64,000 nt of DNA from JAVVSR01 sp036654095 (GCA_036654095.1 JAVVSR010000009.1:16215-80214), one strand, 5' to 3'; shown: positions 45,986 to 56,243, numbered from the stretch's first letter. Notes: generated by a model from the letters alone, not told the origin. Numbers and translations: made by a program.

Positions 45986-46898
45986 TGGGTTTACTGACGA
46001 GGTATCCAGTGACTTAAATTGTCAAATCGAGCTTTTAACAGAGCTTAAACAGCGCTTTATGTGTCCAAGGACGATAGATGGCAAAAATATTGCCGATTAT
46101 ACGCCTGATGAATTTAAAGCTAAAATATTGCCAAAAATTAACGCAAAAGGCATAAAATTTTCAAGCATTGGTTCGCCAATAGGGAAAATTAAATTGTATG
46201 ACGATAAGGCCTATGACGCGCAACTGCAAAAACTGAAAAATCTTGTTGAAATAGCAAAAATGGTTGGGTGTAAGTACATACGGACTTTCTCATTTTTCGT
46301 TGATAAAAAGGGAGACTATAATGTTTATTTCCCGAAAGTAGTTGAAAAAATAAAAGGTTTTTTAAAAGTTGTGGAAGGCACAAATATTGTATTATTGCAC
46401 GAAAATGAAAAAAAGATTTACGGAGATACTCCCGAGCGCGCCATTCAACTTTGTAAAGCTGTAAACAGCGAACAATATAAGCTTTGTTTTGACGCGTCAA
46501 ACTATATTCAGTGTGGCTGCAATCCCTGGCACGCTTATCGAGCAACAAAACCTTATACGGCCTACTATCATATGAAAGATTGTATCGACGGCGTTGAAGT
46601 TCCGTTGGGGCTAGGGCAGGGACGAATTGAAAAAATCGTACTTGATTTAGTGGCTTCGGGCTATGATGGATTTTTAACTATTGAACCTCATACCTTTAGA
46701 TATGCTGTGATGAAACTGCCGTTTTATTTGTGTCCGCCACTTGCGATGTCTGTTAAAAACAGCCTAAAGGTATTTAGACAAATTGACCAAAAAATGAAAA
46801 TTAAAATGTTTGAAAAAGTAAATCGAAAACAAGTCTATGTGTGGCAGTACGAAAACATGAAAAAATTATTGGATAAGGCAGGCGTCGTTAATGAATAA
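45972..46898 (+). CDS. Sugar phosphate isomerase/epimerase-like TIM barrel 1
   Basis: 308 residues, AP-endonuclease-2/xylose-isomerase-like barrel. Metal ligands are expected at Glu in LLHENEKKIYGD, Asp in CFDASNYIQ, His in YYHMKD and Glu in LTIEPH. A basic C-terminal extension (~50 residues) follows. Overlaps the preceding oxidoreductase by 14 bases and the next by 8, so it is tightly coupled. Confidence 0.88.
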   Translation: MIKISGFTDEVSSDLNCQIELLTELKQRFMCPRTIDGKNIADYTPDEFKAKILPKINAKGIKFSSIGSPIGKIKLYDDKAYDAQLQKLKNLVEIAKMVGCKYIRTFSFFVDKKGDYNVYFPKVVEKIKGFLKVVEGTNIVLLHENEKKIYGDTPERAIQLCKAVNSEQYKLCFDASNYIQCGCNPWHAYRATKPYTAYYHMKDCIDGVEVPLGLGQGRIEKIVLDLVASGYDGFLTIEPHTFRYAVMKLPFYLCPPLAMSVKNSLKVFRQIDQKMKIKMFEKVNRKQVYVWQYENMKKLLDKAGVVNE

Positions 46899-48051
46899 AG
46901 TTAGATATGGTATTGTAGGAGTTGGCAAACAAGGAAGTTTATATGTTATGTGTTTTAAAAAGTTTAACTTTCTTTTAAAGGGAGCCGAACTGACTGCCGT
47001 ATGCGATTGCAACGAGGAACGACGAGCTTGGGCAAAGGAAAATGCGCCCAAAGTTGCCATATTCGATAGTTACAACGAAATGTTTAAAAGCGGACTTATT
47101 GATGTTGTTATGATTGAAACTCCTCACTACTTCCACTCGGAAATCGCTATTGCGGCATTTAAGGCTGGCCTAAATGTGCTTTGCGATAAGCCGGCAGGCG
47201 TTTATACTAAGCAAGTTCGCGAAATGAACGAGGTCGCGAAACAATATCCAAAGCAACAATTTGGCATGATGTTTAATCAACGTACTAATCCGCTATATAT
47301 CAAGGCAAAGGAAATTATTACAAGCGGACAGTTGGGCGAGCTTACTCGCATAGTTTGGATTATTACTAATTGGTATCGTCCGCGCGCGTACTATGCGCAG
47401 GGCGGCTGGCGTGGCACTTGGTGGGGCGAAGGCGGCGGTGTTTTAATTAATCAATGTCCGCATCAACTTGATTTGTTTACTTGGCTAGCAGGGTTACCCG
47501 TGTCGGTCACTAGCACGACTTCCACCGTTGGCCGCGATATAAATGTTGAGAATGACGTTACCGCATATTGTAAATTCAAAAATGGAGCAACGGGTGTTTT
47601 TATTACGTCCACACACGACGCCCCAGGTACGAACAGGCTTGAAATTACAGGGACAGGTGGAAAAATTGTAATCGAAAAGGGAAAATTACTTTTTACTAAA
47701 AACGAAGTTTTAGAACCAGAATTTAGTAAAACAAATACTAAATTTATGGCAAAGCCAAAAATAAAGAAGTATAAACTAAATTTTGTTAGAAGTACTTTTT
47801 TGCACTTGTTTAAAAAGCCTCCGCAACATCTTGGAATTATAAAAAACTACACCGATGTTTTGCTTGGGCGCGACAATCATTTTATGGCTCCCGGGGGAGA
47901 GGGCATTATTGGGCTAACTTTTAGCAACGCTATACACCTTTCGGGCTGGCTTAAGAGGGAAGTGCAAATTCCAATAGACGAGGAACTTTATTTTTCAGAA
48001 CTTGAAAAACGAATAGAGGAAGAAAAACAATTAGACAAAAAAGGAAAATAG
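46891..48051 (+). CDS. Gfo/Idh/MocA oxidoreductase 2
   Basis: 386 residues. NAD site VGVGKQGSLYV, CDKPAGVYT in place of EKP, and catalytic INQCPHQLDLFTW. Shares most motifs with the 44828 protein, so it is a duplicate with altered cofactor-loop and pocket residues. The C-terminal part (residues ~265-320) is basic and diverged. Confidence 0.92.
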   Translation: MNKVRYGIVGVGKQGSLYVMCFKKFNFLLKGAELTAVCDCNEERRAWAKENAPKVAIFDSYNEMFKSGLIDVVMIETPHYFHSEIAIAAFKAGLNVLCDKPAGVYTKQVREMNEVAKQYPKQQFGMMFNQRTNPLYIKAKEIITSGQLGELTRIVWIITNWYRPRAYYAQGGWRGTWWGEGGGVLINQCPHQLDLFTWLAGLPVSVTSTTSTVGRDINVENDVTAYCKFKNGATGVFITSTHDAPGTNRLEITGTGGKIVIEKGKLLFTKNEVLEPEFSKTNTKFMAKPKIKKYKLNFVRSTFLHLFKKPPQHLGIIKNYTDVLLGRDNHFMAPGGEGIIGLTFSNAIHLSGWLKREVQIPIDEELYFSELEKRIEEEKQLDKKGK

Positions 48052-48053
48052 GA

Positions 48054-48812
48054 ATGGAAAAAATTAAATTAGGAATTCAACTGTTTTCGCTACGAAAGTA
48101 TTTAAAAAAACCCGAAGATGTGCGCGGTGTTTTTGAAAAATGCAAGGCTTTGGGCGCAGAAGTAGTACAAGTGTCGGGCATGTGTCCGATGGATAGTCGC
48201 GAGCTGAATAAAATTTCAAAAGAAACGGAATTGCCTATTTGCATAACACATTCGTCATTTGACCGCATTGTTGGCGATATTGATAAATTAGCCGAGGAAC
48301 ATTTGACGTTTAATTGTAAAAATATTGGAATAGGTATGATGCCGAAAAAGTTTAGAACGGGAGAGGCCAAGGACATTTTTGAGTTTATTGAAATTCTAAA
48401 CACGGCGGCGGAAAAACTAAAAGCATATGATATGAAAATTGCTTATCACAATCATTGGTTTGAGTTTGCAAAGATTGACGAGCGAATTATTATGGATATG
48501 CTTATTGAAAATACTTTACCCGAAGTCCAATTTATACCCGATACGTTTTGGATAAAAGTCGGCGGATTTGAACCCACTCAATATCTTGAAAAAATGGTCG
48601 GACGCGTGGATACTTTGCACCTTAAAGATTATAAAAAAGGATTATTGTTTTCGGCATTTAAACCCGTGGGTTATGGTTCGCTTGATTTTAAAAGTATACT
48701 TGCCTGCGCTGAAAATATCGGCGTTAAAAACGCAGTGGTCGAGCTTGATTTTGCACTTAATCCATACAAAGCGATGGATAAAAGCCTTAAATATTTAAAA
48801 ACGATATATTAG
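48054..48812 (+). CDS. Sugar phosphate isomerase/epimerase-like TIM barrel 2
   Basis: 252 residues, shorter member of the same superfamily. Seen: GIQLFSLRKYL start, AYHNHWFEF, IPDTFWIKVGG, LHLKDYKKG and AVVELDFA, with the usual Glu/Asp/His metal set. The pattern resembles IolE/IolH-like and 3-keto-glycoside-processing isomerases. Two bases after oxidoreductase 2. Confidence 0.88.
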   Translation: MEKIKLGIQLFSLRKYLKKPEDVRGVFEKCKALGAEVVQVSGMCPMDSRELNKISKETELPICITHSSFDRIVGDIDKLAEEHLTFNCKNIGIGMMPKKFRTGEAKDIFEFIEILNTAAEKLKAYDMKIAYHNHWFEFAKIDERIIMDMLIENTLPEVQFIPDTFWIKVGGFEPTQYLEKMVGRVDTLHLKDYKKGLLFSAFKPVGYGSLDFKSILACAENIGVKNAVVELDFALNPYKAMDKSLKYLKTIY

Positions 48813-48877
48813 AATATTAAATATCTATAAGAAATCGGAATATAAATGTTGTCAATCTATGTGGATAAAGAGGGAGT

Positions 48878-50374
48878 ATGGAAAACGAAATTGAAGATGG
48901 CGCGTCGTCTGCGGAATTGGATTTAAGCCTAAAACCCACGTATCGAAAATTCGGCATGCGTGATAAAATCGGATATGCTTTGGGAGATTTTGGATGCAAT
49001 TTAAGCTTTGCTCTCATTGGCACGTATATGCTAGATTTTTATACGCAGTTCATTGGCCTTCAAGACTGGCAATGGGCAATCATTATAATTATAACCAAAA
49101 TTTGGGATGGAATCAATGACCCGATTATGGGCGCAATTATGGACGCTAAGCGTGTCGGCCACGCTAAAAGCAAGTTTAAACCTTGGATAAAAATCGGGTC
49201 TATCGGATTAATTTTTTCGTGCGCGCTAGTGTTTTTGCCTATCCCCGTGAAAGCAGGTGGCAATGGAAATTTGCAAGTGGCAATATGTATTTTAACATAT
49301 CTGCTTTGGGACGTATGCTATACATTGGTGAATGTGCCATATGGCTCGCTAAACTCGGCCATTTCAGGCGACCCCAACGAAAGAACTTCTCTTTCAACAT
49401 TTAGAAGTATCGGGGCGGCTCTTGGAAGTTTGGTTTGTATGGTGCTGCCATTTATATTGTACGAAGGTGAGGAAAACGCTCGAAATTTAAAAGGCGAAAG
49501 GTTAGTTTGGGTGGCGCTCATACTAGGAATATTGGCTTTTTTTGCTTATCACGCTTGCATTAGAATGACTACCGAACGATTTTCGTTTGATGAAAATGTA
49601 AACGAAAAATTTAGTATCAAAAAAACAGCGAAAGCTTTTTTCTGCAATCGTCCGCTCATTGCAATGTGCGTTGCATCAATGGCGTTGATTATATTTTTTA
49701 GTTCGACGACGGCGACTGTAAAATGGCTTGCTCAATGCTATCTTTATGGTAATGCCGACAAAATGATTTTTTTAGCGACAGTTATTACCTATTTGCCAAT
49801 TATTCTAGTTTTGCCATTTGTAGGGAAGCTTGTTAGAAAATTTGGAAAAAAACTTAGCGCAGGAGTTCCGTTTATTATTAGCGTCGTGGCGACCATGATT
49901 TTAATGCTTATTCCGCTAAAGCCTTTTGATAAAAACTCGACAATAGTTTTTATTGCAGGTCTTGCAGTAATTCAATTTGGCGGTGGAATTTTTCAATTTA
50001 TATGCTGGGCGATGATTACCGACTGTATTGATTATCAACAACTGCGTTCGGGCGACAGGTTAGAGGGTTCGGTTTACGCGTTTTATTCATTGTTTAGAAA
50101 AATTGCTCAAGGTATTGCGATGGCGCTTCCACTATTGTGTATGACAAGATTTGCAGGTTTTCAACCGCGACTTGACAATATTGTCAATCAATCTGCGGGC
50201 GTACCCGAAAAAATGATGTTGGTAACGCTAACGCTTGTGCTTATTGGCTCATTATTGATGGTTTTCTCGTTGCTGGTCGCGTACAATTTGGGAAAAAATG
50301 AAGTGGATAATATCGGAAAGCAACTTGGCCGAAACGAGGTTGAAGAAGGCGAAATAGTAGTTGATGAAGTTTAG
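48878..50374 (+). CDS. GPH-family glycoside/hexuronide:cation symporter
   Basis: 498 residues, ~12 membrane helices, MFS/MelB type. Seen: KIGYALGDFGCNLSFALIGTYMLDFYTQFIGL, the cation-site region IWDGINDPIMGAIMD, the PYGSLNSAIS loop, and MITDCIDYQQLRSGDRLEGSVYAF. The MelB-like D-G-x-x-D-P is intact. Probably imports the uronide or glycoside for the operon. Follows the isomerase by 65 bases. Confidence 0.93.
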   Translation: MENEIEDGASSAELDLSLKPTYRKFGMRDKIGYALGDFGCNLSFALIGTYMLDFYTQFIGLQDWQWAIIIIITKIWDGINDPIMGAIMDAKRVGHAKSKFKPWIKIGSIGLIFSCALVFLPIPVKAGGNGNLQVAICILTYLLWDVCYTLVNVPYGSLNSAISGDPNERTSLSTFRSIGAALGSLVCMVLPFILYEGEENARNLKGERLVWVALILGILAFFAYHACIRMTTERFSFDENVNEKFSIKKTAKAFFCNRPLIAMCVASMALIIFFSSTTATVKWLAQCYLYGNADKMIFLATVITYLPIILVLPFVGKLVRKFGKKLSAGVPFIISVVATMILMLIPLKPFDKNSTIVFIAGLAVIQFGGGIFQFICWAMITDCIDYQQLRSGDRLEGSVYAFYSLFRKIAQGIAMALPLLCMTRFAGFQPRLDNIVNQSAGVPEKMMLVTLTLVLIGSLLMVFSLLVAYNLGKNEVDNIGKQLGRNEVEEGEIVVDEV

Positions 50375-50492
50375 TTATATTGTATAATAAAAAAATATGG
50401 CTAAATTAAATTAATTAGTTTTAAATTAAACAAAAATATTTTTTATAATACTAAAGGTCGACACTTTTTCATAAACTCATTTGAGGTGAAAA

Positions 50493-51620
50493 ATGAGTCG
50501 GCTTTTTAATTGTTACGCTGAAATAGATTTAAATAATTTAACGCATAACTACAAAAGATGTCTAGAGTCGCTTGGGGAAAGTAAAATTATGGCGGTAGTA
50601 AAGGCAAACGCCTATGGACACGGCGCGCCCGAGGTGGCAAAACATTTAAACACACTTGGTTGCAACAACTTTGCCGTGGCCGAACTTCGCGAGGCGATAG
50701 AACTAAGAAAAAAAGGCATAGAAGGGAATATTTTAATTTTAGGATATACTCCGACGGAATTAGTTAGCGAACTCATATCATTTAATTTAACGCAGACGGT
50801 TTATTGTAATGAATATTTAGACAAACTAAATTTAAGCGCAAAAATTAATGGTAATAAAAAAGTAAAAGCGCATATTGAGTTAGATACTGGTATGCGCCGA
50901 GTTGGATTTGAAAGCGACTACGAGTCGGTTTTAAAACTTTGTATTCAACTGAAAAAAAGCAAATATATTGACACTACTGGAATTTTTACGCACCTATCTT
51001 CCGCGGACTCATTTTTGCAGTCGGACACAAGTTTTACTAAAAAACAACTTAGCATTTTCGATAGGGCGGTCGAGCAAATTAAACGCGAATATAAAAAGGA
51101 CTTGACAATACACAGCTGCAACAGCGCAGGTTCGCTTTTTTATAACAATCAATATGATATGGCGCGAATTGGGATTGCTTTATATGGATTAACACCTTGC
51201 GCGCTCTTATCCGAAAAACTTAGTCTGCGCGCGGTAATGCGACTTTATGCACGCATATCAATGGTTAAAACCATTAAAAGTGGCGAATATGTAAGTTATA
51301 ATCGCACATTTTGCGCCGACAGTGACATAAAATTGGCAACAGTTTCAATAGGTTACGCCGACGGATATCCTCGAAGTCAATCTAACTGCGGAGTAATGTC
51401 AATAAAGGGCAGACAGGCAAAAGTTGTTGGGCGCGTAACAATGGAACAAACAATAATTGATGTAACAGGCATTGATTGTAATATTGGTGATATCGTGACA
51501 GTATTTGGTGAAAATGGTTTGTTGTCCGCGGAAACAGTCGCTAAAACTTCAAATACTATAAACTATGAAATTGTTTCAAGGTTGTCAAAAGATATACCGC
51601 GAATTTTTATATATAAGTAA
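50493..51620 (+). CDS. alr: Alanine racemase
   Basis: 375 residues. PLP Lys K37 in AVVKANAYGHG; catalytic Tyr region SIGYADGYPRS; and RVTMEQTIIDVTG. Makes D-alanine for the cell wall. SD TGAGGTG. It seems independent of the sugar locus on both sides. Confidence 0.97.
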   Translation: MSRLFNCYAEIDLNNLTHNYKRCLESLGESKIMAVVKANAYGHGAPEVAKHLNTLGCNNFAVAELREAIELRKKGIEGNILILGYTPTELVSELISFNLTQTVYCNEYLDKLNLSAKINGNKKVKAHIELDTGMRRVGFESDYESVLKLCIQLKKSKYIDTTGIFTHLSSADSFLQSDTSFTKKQLSIFDRAVEQIKREYKKDLTIHSCNSAGSLFYNNQYDMARIGIALYGLTPCALLSEKLSLRAVMRLYARISMVKTIKSGEYVSYNRTFCADSDIKLATVSIGYADGYPRSQSNCGVMSIKGRQAKVVGRVTMEQTIIDVTGIDCNIGDIVTVFGENGLLSAETVAKTSNTINYEIVSRLSKDIPRIFIYK

Positions 51621-51832
51621 ACGATATAAATGTAAATTTTATATTTTAAATACTAATTTATACATTCACAATGAACGTTGACATCAAAGGTCAAATATTT
51701 AATATTATTTTTTAAACATTTAAATCCATATTTATTTAAGAATAGCATAGTTTATAAAAAACAAAATTTAAATTAAATATAAAACATTAGACTAAGCTTA
51801 TATAGTTTAAAATTTAAATATTAAATAAGTTA

Positions 51833-51861
51833 TTGATAATTGACTGGGTTTGTTGTACAAT
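51833..51861 (+). promoter_or_regulatory. Promoter of the beta-CASP nuclease gene
   Basis: TTGATA (51833-51838), 17 bases, TACAAT (51856-51861), with TG upstream of the -10. Confidence 0.65.
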
Positions 51862-51889
51862 AGTATCATAAATATAATTTGGAGGCAAA

Positions 51890-53506
51890 ATGAAACTAAC
51901 TTTTTTAGGCGCTGCGCGCGAGGTTACCGGAAGCTGTTATCTGTTGCAAGTTGGTAAAAACAATATTCTTATTGATTGCGGAATGGAACAGGGGCCAAAT
52001 ATTTATGAAAATCAGGAACTTCCAATTTCGGCGTCATCGGTGACGGCGACTATTTTAACGCATTCACATATTGACCACTCGGGTATGCTGCCCGCGCTCA
52101 CGAAAAGCGGATATCGAAACAAAATTTATATGACGCGTCCGTCGCGTGACTTGTGCCGAATAATGCTTTTAGATAGCGCAAAAATTCAGGAATTTGAGGC
52201 CGAATGGCGAAATAGGAAATCTAAACGAAGCAAGGAAAGTTTATATCAACCAATCTATGACAGCGCAGATGTCGAAAAAACTATTAAACTTTTTAGAGCT
52301 TGCGAGTATGACGAGGAAGTTGTTATTTCGTCCGATGTTAAAATAAAATTTATTGACGCAGGCCATTTATTGGGGTCGGCTAGCGTTGAGGTAACGGCAA
52401 CGGAAAATGGCGTTACAAAAACCATTGTATTTTCAGGCGATATTGGCAATCAAAACAAACCTTTAATTCGCAATCCTGTTTTTCTAACTCACGCAGACTA
52501 TGTTATTATGGAAAGCACTTACGGCGATAGGCTAAACGAAGGCGGCGTCGACTATGTTAGCGAATTAGCGGCGATAATTTCACGCACGTTTGCTCGTGGC
52601 GGTAAAGTTGTTATACCAACTTTCGCGGTCGGTAGAATGCAAGAGATATTGTATCATATTCGGAAAATAAAAGAGGAAGGGCTTGTTAAAGGCGGTTCGG
52701 ATTTTCCAGTTTATGTTGATAGTCCGTTGGCAGTCGAGGCGACGACTGTATTTTCAAAAAACTTGTCGTTTTGCTATGACGACGAAACTAAACAGCTTGT
52801 AGATAAAGGCATTAATCCGCTTGATTTTAAAGGTTTATATATGTCGGTCACGACCGACGAAAGTAAAATGATAAATGCGGACAATATTCCAAAAGTTATT
52901 CTTTCGGCCTCGGGAATGTGCGAGGCTGGGCGCATAAGGCACCATTTGAAACATAATTTATGGAAGCCGAACTCGACGGTAGTATTTGTTGGTTATCAAG
53001 TCGCAGGGACGCTTGGGCGAAGCATTTTAGAAGGCGCTAGAGAAGTTAAATTATTTGGCGAAAAAATTAGAGTTAGCGCTGAAATTGTGCAACTTCGAGG
53101 CACAAGTTCGCACGCTGATAAAGACGGGCTTGTGGATTGGATTAAGCATATCGAGCCATCTCCAACTAGGGTTTTTGTCACCCACGGCGAGGATGCCGTT
53201 GCCGAAAGTTTTGCCAAACTTTTAGAACGTCAGGAAGGCCTTTCTGCTACCGCGCCCTTCAACGGAGCTGTTTGGGATTTGACAAATAATATTTGTGTAG
53301 AAGTAGGGAATACTGTCAAAATTAGAAAGAACGAAAATGTACAGGTTTCGCAACCTGTTTCCTCGCAACCATATTCGCGTTTAATCGAAAGCCTTGATGG
53401 ACTTAATAACATTGTAAAAAATAGCGGGGGAGCTACCAACGAAAATTTGCGACGCCTAACTAAAGAAATTGAAAGACTAAATGAAATTTATGGTTTAGAT
53501 AAATAA
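51890..53506 (+). CDS. Metallo-beta-lactamase fold, beta-CASP RNA nuclease
   Basis: 538 residues. Zinc motif H58-S-H60-I-D62-H63; beta-CASP domain with VIPTFAVGRMQEILYHI, and ILSASGMCEAGRIRHHL; and C-terminal HADKDGLVDWI. This is the CPSF73/YsH1-like bacterial family, acting on RNA ends or precursors. It is longer than the usual ~460-530 by a ~60-residue helical C-tail (SQPVSSQPYSRLIESLDGLNN on). SD TTGGAGG. Confidence 0.92.
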   Translation: MKLTFLGAAREVTGSCYLLQVGKNNILIDCGMEQGPNIYENQELPISASSVTATILTHSHIDHSGMLPALTKSGYRNKIYMTRPSRDLCRIMLLDSAKIQEFEAEWRNRKSKRSKESLYQPIYDSADVEKTIKLFRACEYDEEVVISSDVKIKFIDAGHLLGSASVEVTATENGVTKTIVFSGDIGNQNKPLIRNPVFLTHADYVIMESTYGDRLNEGGVDYVSELAAIISRTFARGGKVVIPTFAVGRMQEILYHIRKIKEEGLVKGGSDFPVYVDSPLAVEATTVFSKNLSFCYDDETKQLVDKGINPLDFKGLYMSVTTDESKMINADNIPKVILSASGMCEAGRIRHHLKHNLWKPNSTVVFVGYQVAGTLGRSILEGAREVKLFGEKIRVSAEIVQLRGTSSHADKDGLVDWIKHIEPSPTRVFVTHGEDAVAESFAKLLERQEGLSATAPFNGAVWDLTNNICVEVGNTVKIRKNENVQVSQPVSSQPYSRLIESLDGLNNIVKNSGGATNENLRRLTKEIERLNEIYGLDK

Positions 53507-53594
53507 GTAAATAGATACTTGATATAATCAAGTCTATGTGCTAAGATAAAAAATTGATAATCTGTAATACTAATGATATCCCACGGGAGAATTT

Positions 53595-54239
53595 ATGCTA
53601 AGCAAAATCATTTCGGAAAAAAAATTAATTGTTATTGTACGCGAGGTTTACGGCGAACAACTGCTTAAACTTGCAGATGCTTTGTATGACGGCGGAATTA
53701 GGCTGATTGAAGTCGCGTTTAATCAAGTTGATAATGACTGCTTAAATAAAACGACCGAGGCTATTTTTGAGCTTTGTAAAAGGATGTCGGGAAAAATGAA
53801 TGTTGGCGCAGGTACTGTTTTGACCACTTTGCAAGTGGAACTTGCAAAAAAAGCGGGCGCAGAGTTTATTATTTCGCCTAACGCCGACGCTAATGTTATC
53901 CGCCGCACGAAAGAACTTGAAATGTTGTCAATAGCTGGCGCAATGACGCCGTCGGAGATGGTGTTTGCGCACAATTCGGGCGCAGACTTTGTTAAAGTTT
54001 TCCCCGCGGACAAGCTTGGCGCTGATTATATTAAGGCCATTTCTATTCCGCTTGGCCACATTAAATTAATAGCTACCGCTGGAATTCGCGAAGACAATGT
54101 ACTTGAATTTTTGCAATCGGGCTGCGCTGCGGTTGGAGTTAGCGCTCGGCTTGCGGATAAAGTTGAAATTGAAAAAGGTAATTTTAGCGAGTTTACATCG
54201 CGCGCTAAGCAATTCTGCAAATTAATCGAAACGTTGTAA
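53595..54239 (+). CDS. KDPG-aldolase-family protein 1
   Basis: 214 residues. Schiff-base Lys K134 in FVKVFPADKLG, Glu E39 in IEVAFN, and Thr in GAGTVL. The Arg usually four residues after that Glu (E-V-T-L-R) is Asn here (E-V-A-F-N), so the substrate phosphate or carboxylate contact may differ. Cleaves KDPG or a related 2-keto-3-deoxy sugar acid. SD GGGAG. Confidence 0.88.
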   Translation: MLSKIISEKKLIVIVREVYGEQLLKLADALYDGGIRLIEVAFNQVDNDCLNKTTEAIFELCKRMSGKMNVGAGTVLTTLQVELAKKAGAEFIISPNADANVIRRTKELEMLSIAGAMTPSEMVFAHNSGADFVKVFPADKLGADYIKAISIPLGHIKLIATAGIREDNVLEFLQSGCAAVGVSARLADKVEIEKGNFSEFTSRAKQFCKLIETL

Positions 54240-54459
54240 AACTTGAATAATAATTGAAAACTGTTTTTTAAAACCTTATTGTCGATTTAGTGAATACATA
54301 GTGATTTAAACTTTATAGCGTATGAAAATGTATCGACGACAATGCCGAAAATGTTTTATTAAAGATAGATGTTTGCTTTATAGACAGTTGTTTTGCGTAT
54401 CGCCACTATTATAAAAGTATCGATGTTTTTATTGAAACCAAGTTATTTGGAGGAAACAA

Positions 54460-55107
54460 ATGAATAATGTTGAATTTGCGTCAGCGTTAGATATAAATAG
54501 TTTGGTAGCCGTAATTCGCGCGACGTCGGTTGATGATGGCTTAAAATTAGTGAATGCTTGTTGCAAAGGCGGAATTAAAATTGTTGAAATTACATTTACT
54601 GTTCCAAAGGCCGAAAGCTTAATTAAAGCCGTCGCAGAGGCGTTTGTAAACAGCGATATAGTTTTAGGCGCAGGCACGGTACTAAATGTTGCAACGGCCA
54701 AATTAGCGCTTTTAAACGGCGCTAAGTTCATTGTTAGTCCCAATTTGAATTTAAAGCTTTTAAAGTTTTCAAGGCAAAACAATATTGCATATGCGCCGGG
54801 GATTTTGACCCCTACTGAGTTGGCTCAGGCTGTTGAAGGCGGCGCGGAAGTTGTAAAACTTTTTCCGGGAGATATTGCAAAACCACAGGGCTTAAAATCA
54901 ATGAAAGCGCCGTTTCCAAACGTTAAAATTATGCCGACGGGCGGAGTTGATTTTGAAAATTTGGAACAATGGTTTAAAGCAGGCGCTATCGCGGTTGGAG
55001 CAGGCTCAAATTTAACGTCAAAAGCAAAGCTCGGCGACTATGACGGGGTTATTGCAGAAGCTGAAAAATGGATAAAAAAAATAAACGAAATTAAAGGACG
55101 GAAATAA
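54460..55107 (+). CDS. KDPG aldolase 2
   Basis: 215 residues. E43 in VEITFT, GAGTVL, Pro in IVSPNLN, and Lys K133 in VKLFPGD, giving the complete set for KDPG/KHG aldolase. The better candidate for the actual KDPG aldolase (eda) of the uronate route. SD TTGGAGG. One base ahead of the KDG kinase, so they are cotranscribed. Confidence 0.92.
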   Translation: MNNVEFASALDINSLVAVIRATSVDDGLKLVNACCKGGIKIVEITFTVPKAESLIKAVAEAFVNSDIVLGAGTVLNVATAKLALLNGAKFIVSPNLNLKLLKFSRQNNIAYAPGILTPTELAQAVEGGAEVVKLFPGDIAKPQGLKSMKAPFPNVKIMPTGGVDFENLEQWFKAGAIAVGAGSNLTSKAKLGDYDGVIAEAEKWIKKINEIKGRK

Positions 55108-55108
55108 A

Positions 55109-56131
55109 ATGGCAAAAGTTTTAACGCTAGGTGAAATTATGTTGCGATTACAGCCGTCGGGGTACAAGCGCATAGCGCAGGCGACCGAGCTTGAGATGTG
55201 TTTTGGTGGCGGAGAGGCAAATGTTGCGGTGTCGCTAGCGCAAATGGATGTGCCGACAGCTTTTTGCACTAAACTTCCTAAAAATGAATTAGGCGATTCT
55301 TGTTTAAGAGAGCTAAGGCGGTGGGGAGTTGAAACAAGCTTTATTGCTCGCGGAGGCGATAGACTTGGGATTTATTTTTGTGAAAAGGGCGTGTCGCAAC
55401 GGCCAAGTAGGATAATTTATGACCGAGCTAACTCAAGTGTGACAACAATTTCTGAAGAAGATATTGACATTGATAAAATGCTGAATGATGTTAGCTGGGT
55501 TCATTTTACGGGCATTACGCCTGCGCTCGGCGACGCGGTAGCATTGTTTTTAGAAAAAGTTTTAAAGCAAGCAAAGGAGAAGGGGATTAGTATTTCGTGC
55601 GATTTAAATTATCGAAAAAAATTATGGTCGCGCGAAAAGGCGAATAAGGTTATGAGCGGGCTTATGAAGTATGTAGACTTGCTTATTTCAAATGAAGAAG
55701 ATTGCAAAAACATATTTGGAATTGAAGCTAGTGGAGCTGATATATATGGTGGCGAATTAACTGTCGACGGCTACATTGATGTTGCAAAAAAAATTAAAAG
55801 TATGTTTAACATAAATAAATGCGCCTTTACGCTTCGCGAAAGTCTATCGGCATCGATAAATAATTGGTCGGGAATTTTAGTTGAAAATGGACAACTTTAT
55901 CAAAGTCGAAAGTATACAATAAATGTAGTTGACCGCGTCGGCGGTGGCGACAGCTTTGGAGCAGGTTTAATTTACGGTATGTTAAACAAAGTTGACAGGC
56001 AAGAAATAATTGAATATGCAGTTGCCGCTTCTGCGCTAAAGCACAGTATTGAGGGTGATTTTAATGTTTCGACCGTTGATGAAATTGAGCAGTTGGTCAA
56101 AGGTGATGGCAGTGGACGCGTGCAACGCTAG
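55109..56131 (+). CDS. kdgK: PfkB-family 2-keto-3-deoxygluconate kinase
   Basis: 340 residues. N-terminal LGEIMLRLQPSG, substrate G-G-G-E-A-N-V-A, and PfkB signature 2 DRVGGGDSFGAGLIYG with catalytic Asp. Phosphorylates KDG to KDPG, which aldolase 2 cleaves to pyruvate and glyceraldehyde 3-phosphate. SD AAAGGACGG. Confidence 0.92.
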   Translation: MAKVLTLGEIMLRLQPSGYKRIAQATELEMCFGGGEANVAVSLAQMDVPTAFCTKLPKNELGDSCLRELRRWGVETSFIARGGDRLGIYFCEKGVSQRPSRIIYDRANSSVTTISEEDIDIDKMLNDVSWVHFTGITPALGDAVALFLEKVLKQAKEKGISISCDLNYRKKLWSREKANKVMSGLMKYVDLLISNEEDCKNIFGIEASGADIYGGELTVDGYIDVAKKIKSMFNINKCAFTLRESLSASINNWSGILVENGQLYQSRKYTINVVDRVGGGDSFGAGLIYGMLNKVDRQEIIEYAVAASALKHSIEGDFNVSTVDEIEQLVKGDGSGRVQR

Positions 56132-56243
56132 TGGCAATATAATTTAAAGTTAAGCGCCAATGTTCTTGAAAATTTTACTGGTACAAAAAATTTGTAATTT
56201 AGCCTAATTAATATTTCAAACTTCAATATTTGTGTATAAAAAG

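Noticed and set aside
54240..54459. Long-range hairpin from ATTGTCG and CGACAAT in the gap between the two KDPG-type aldolases
   Set aside because: Arms are short and distant; no known riboswitch features.
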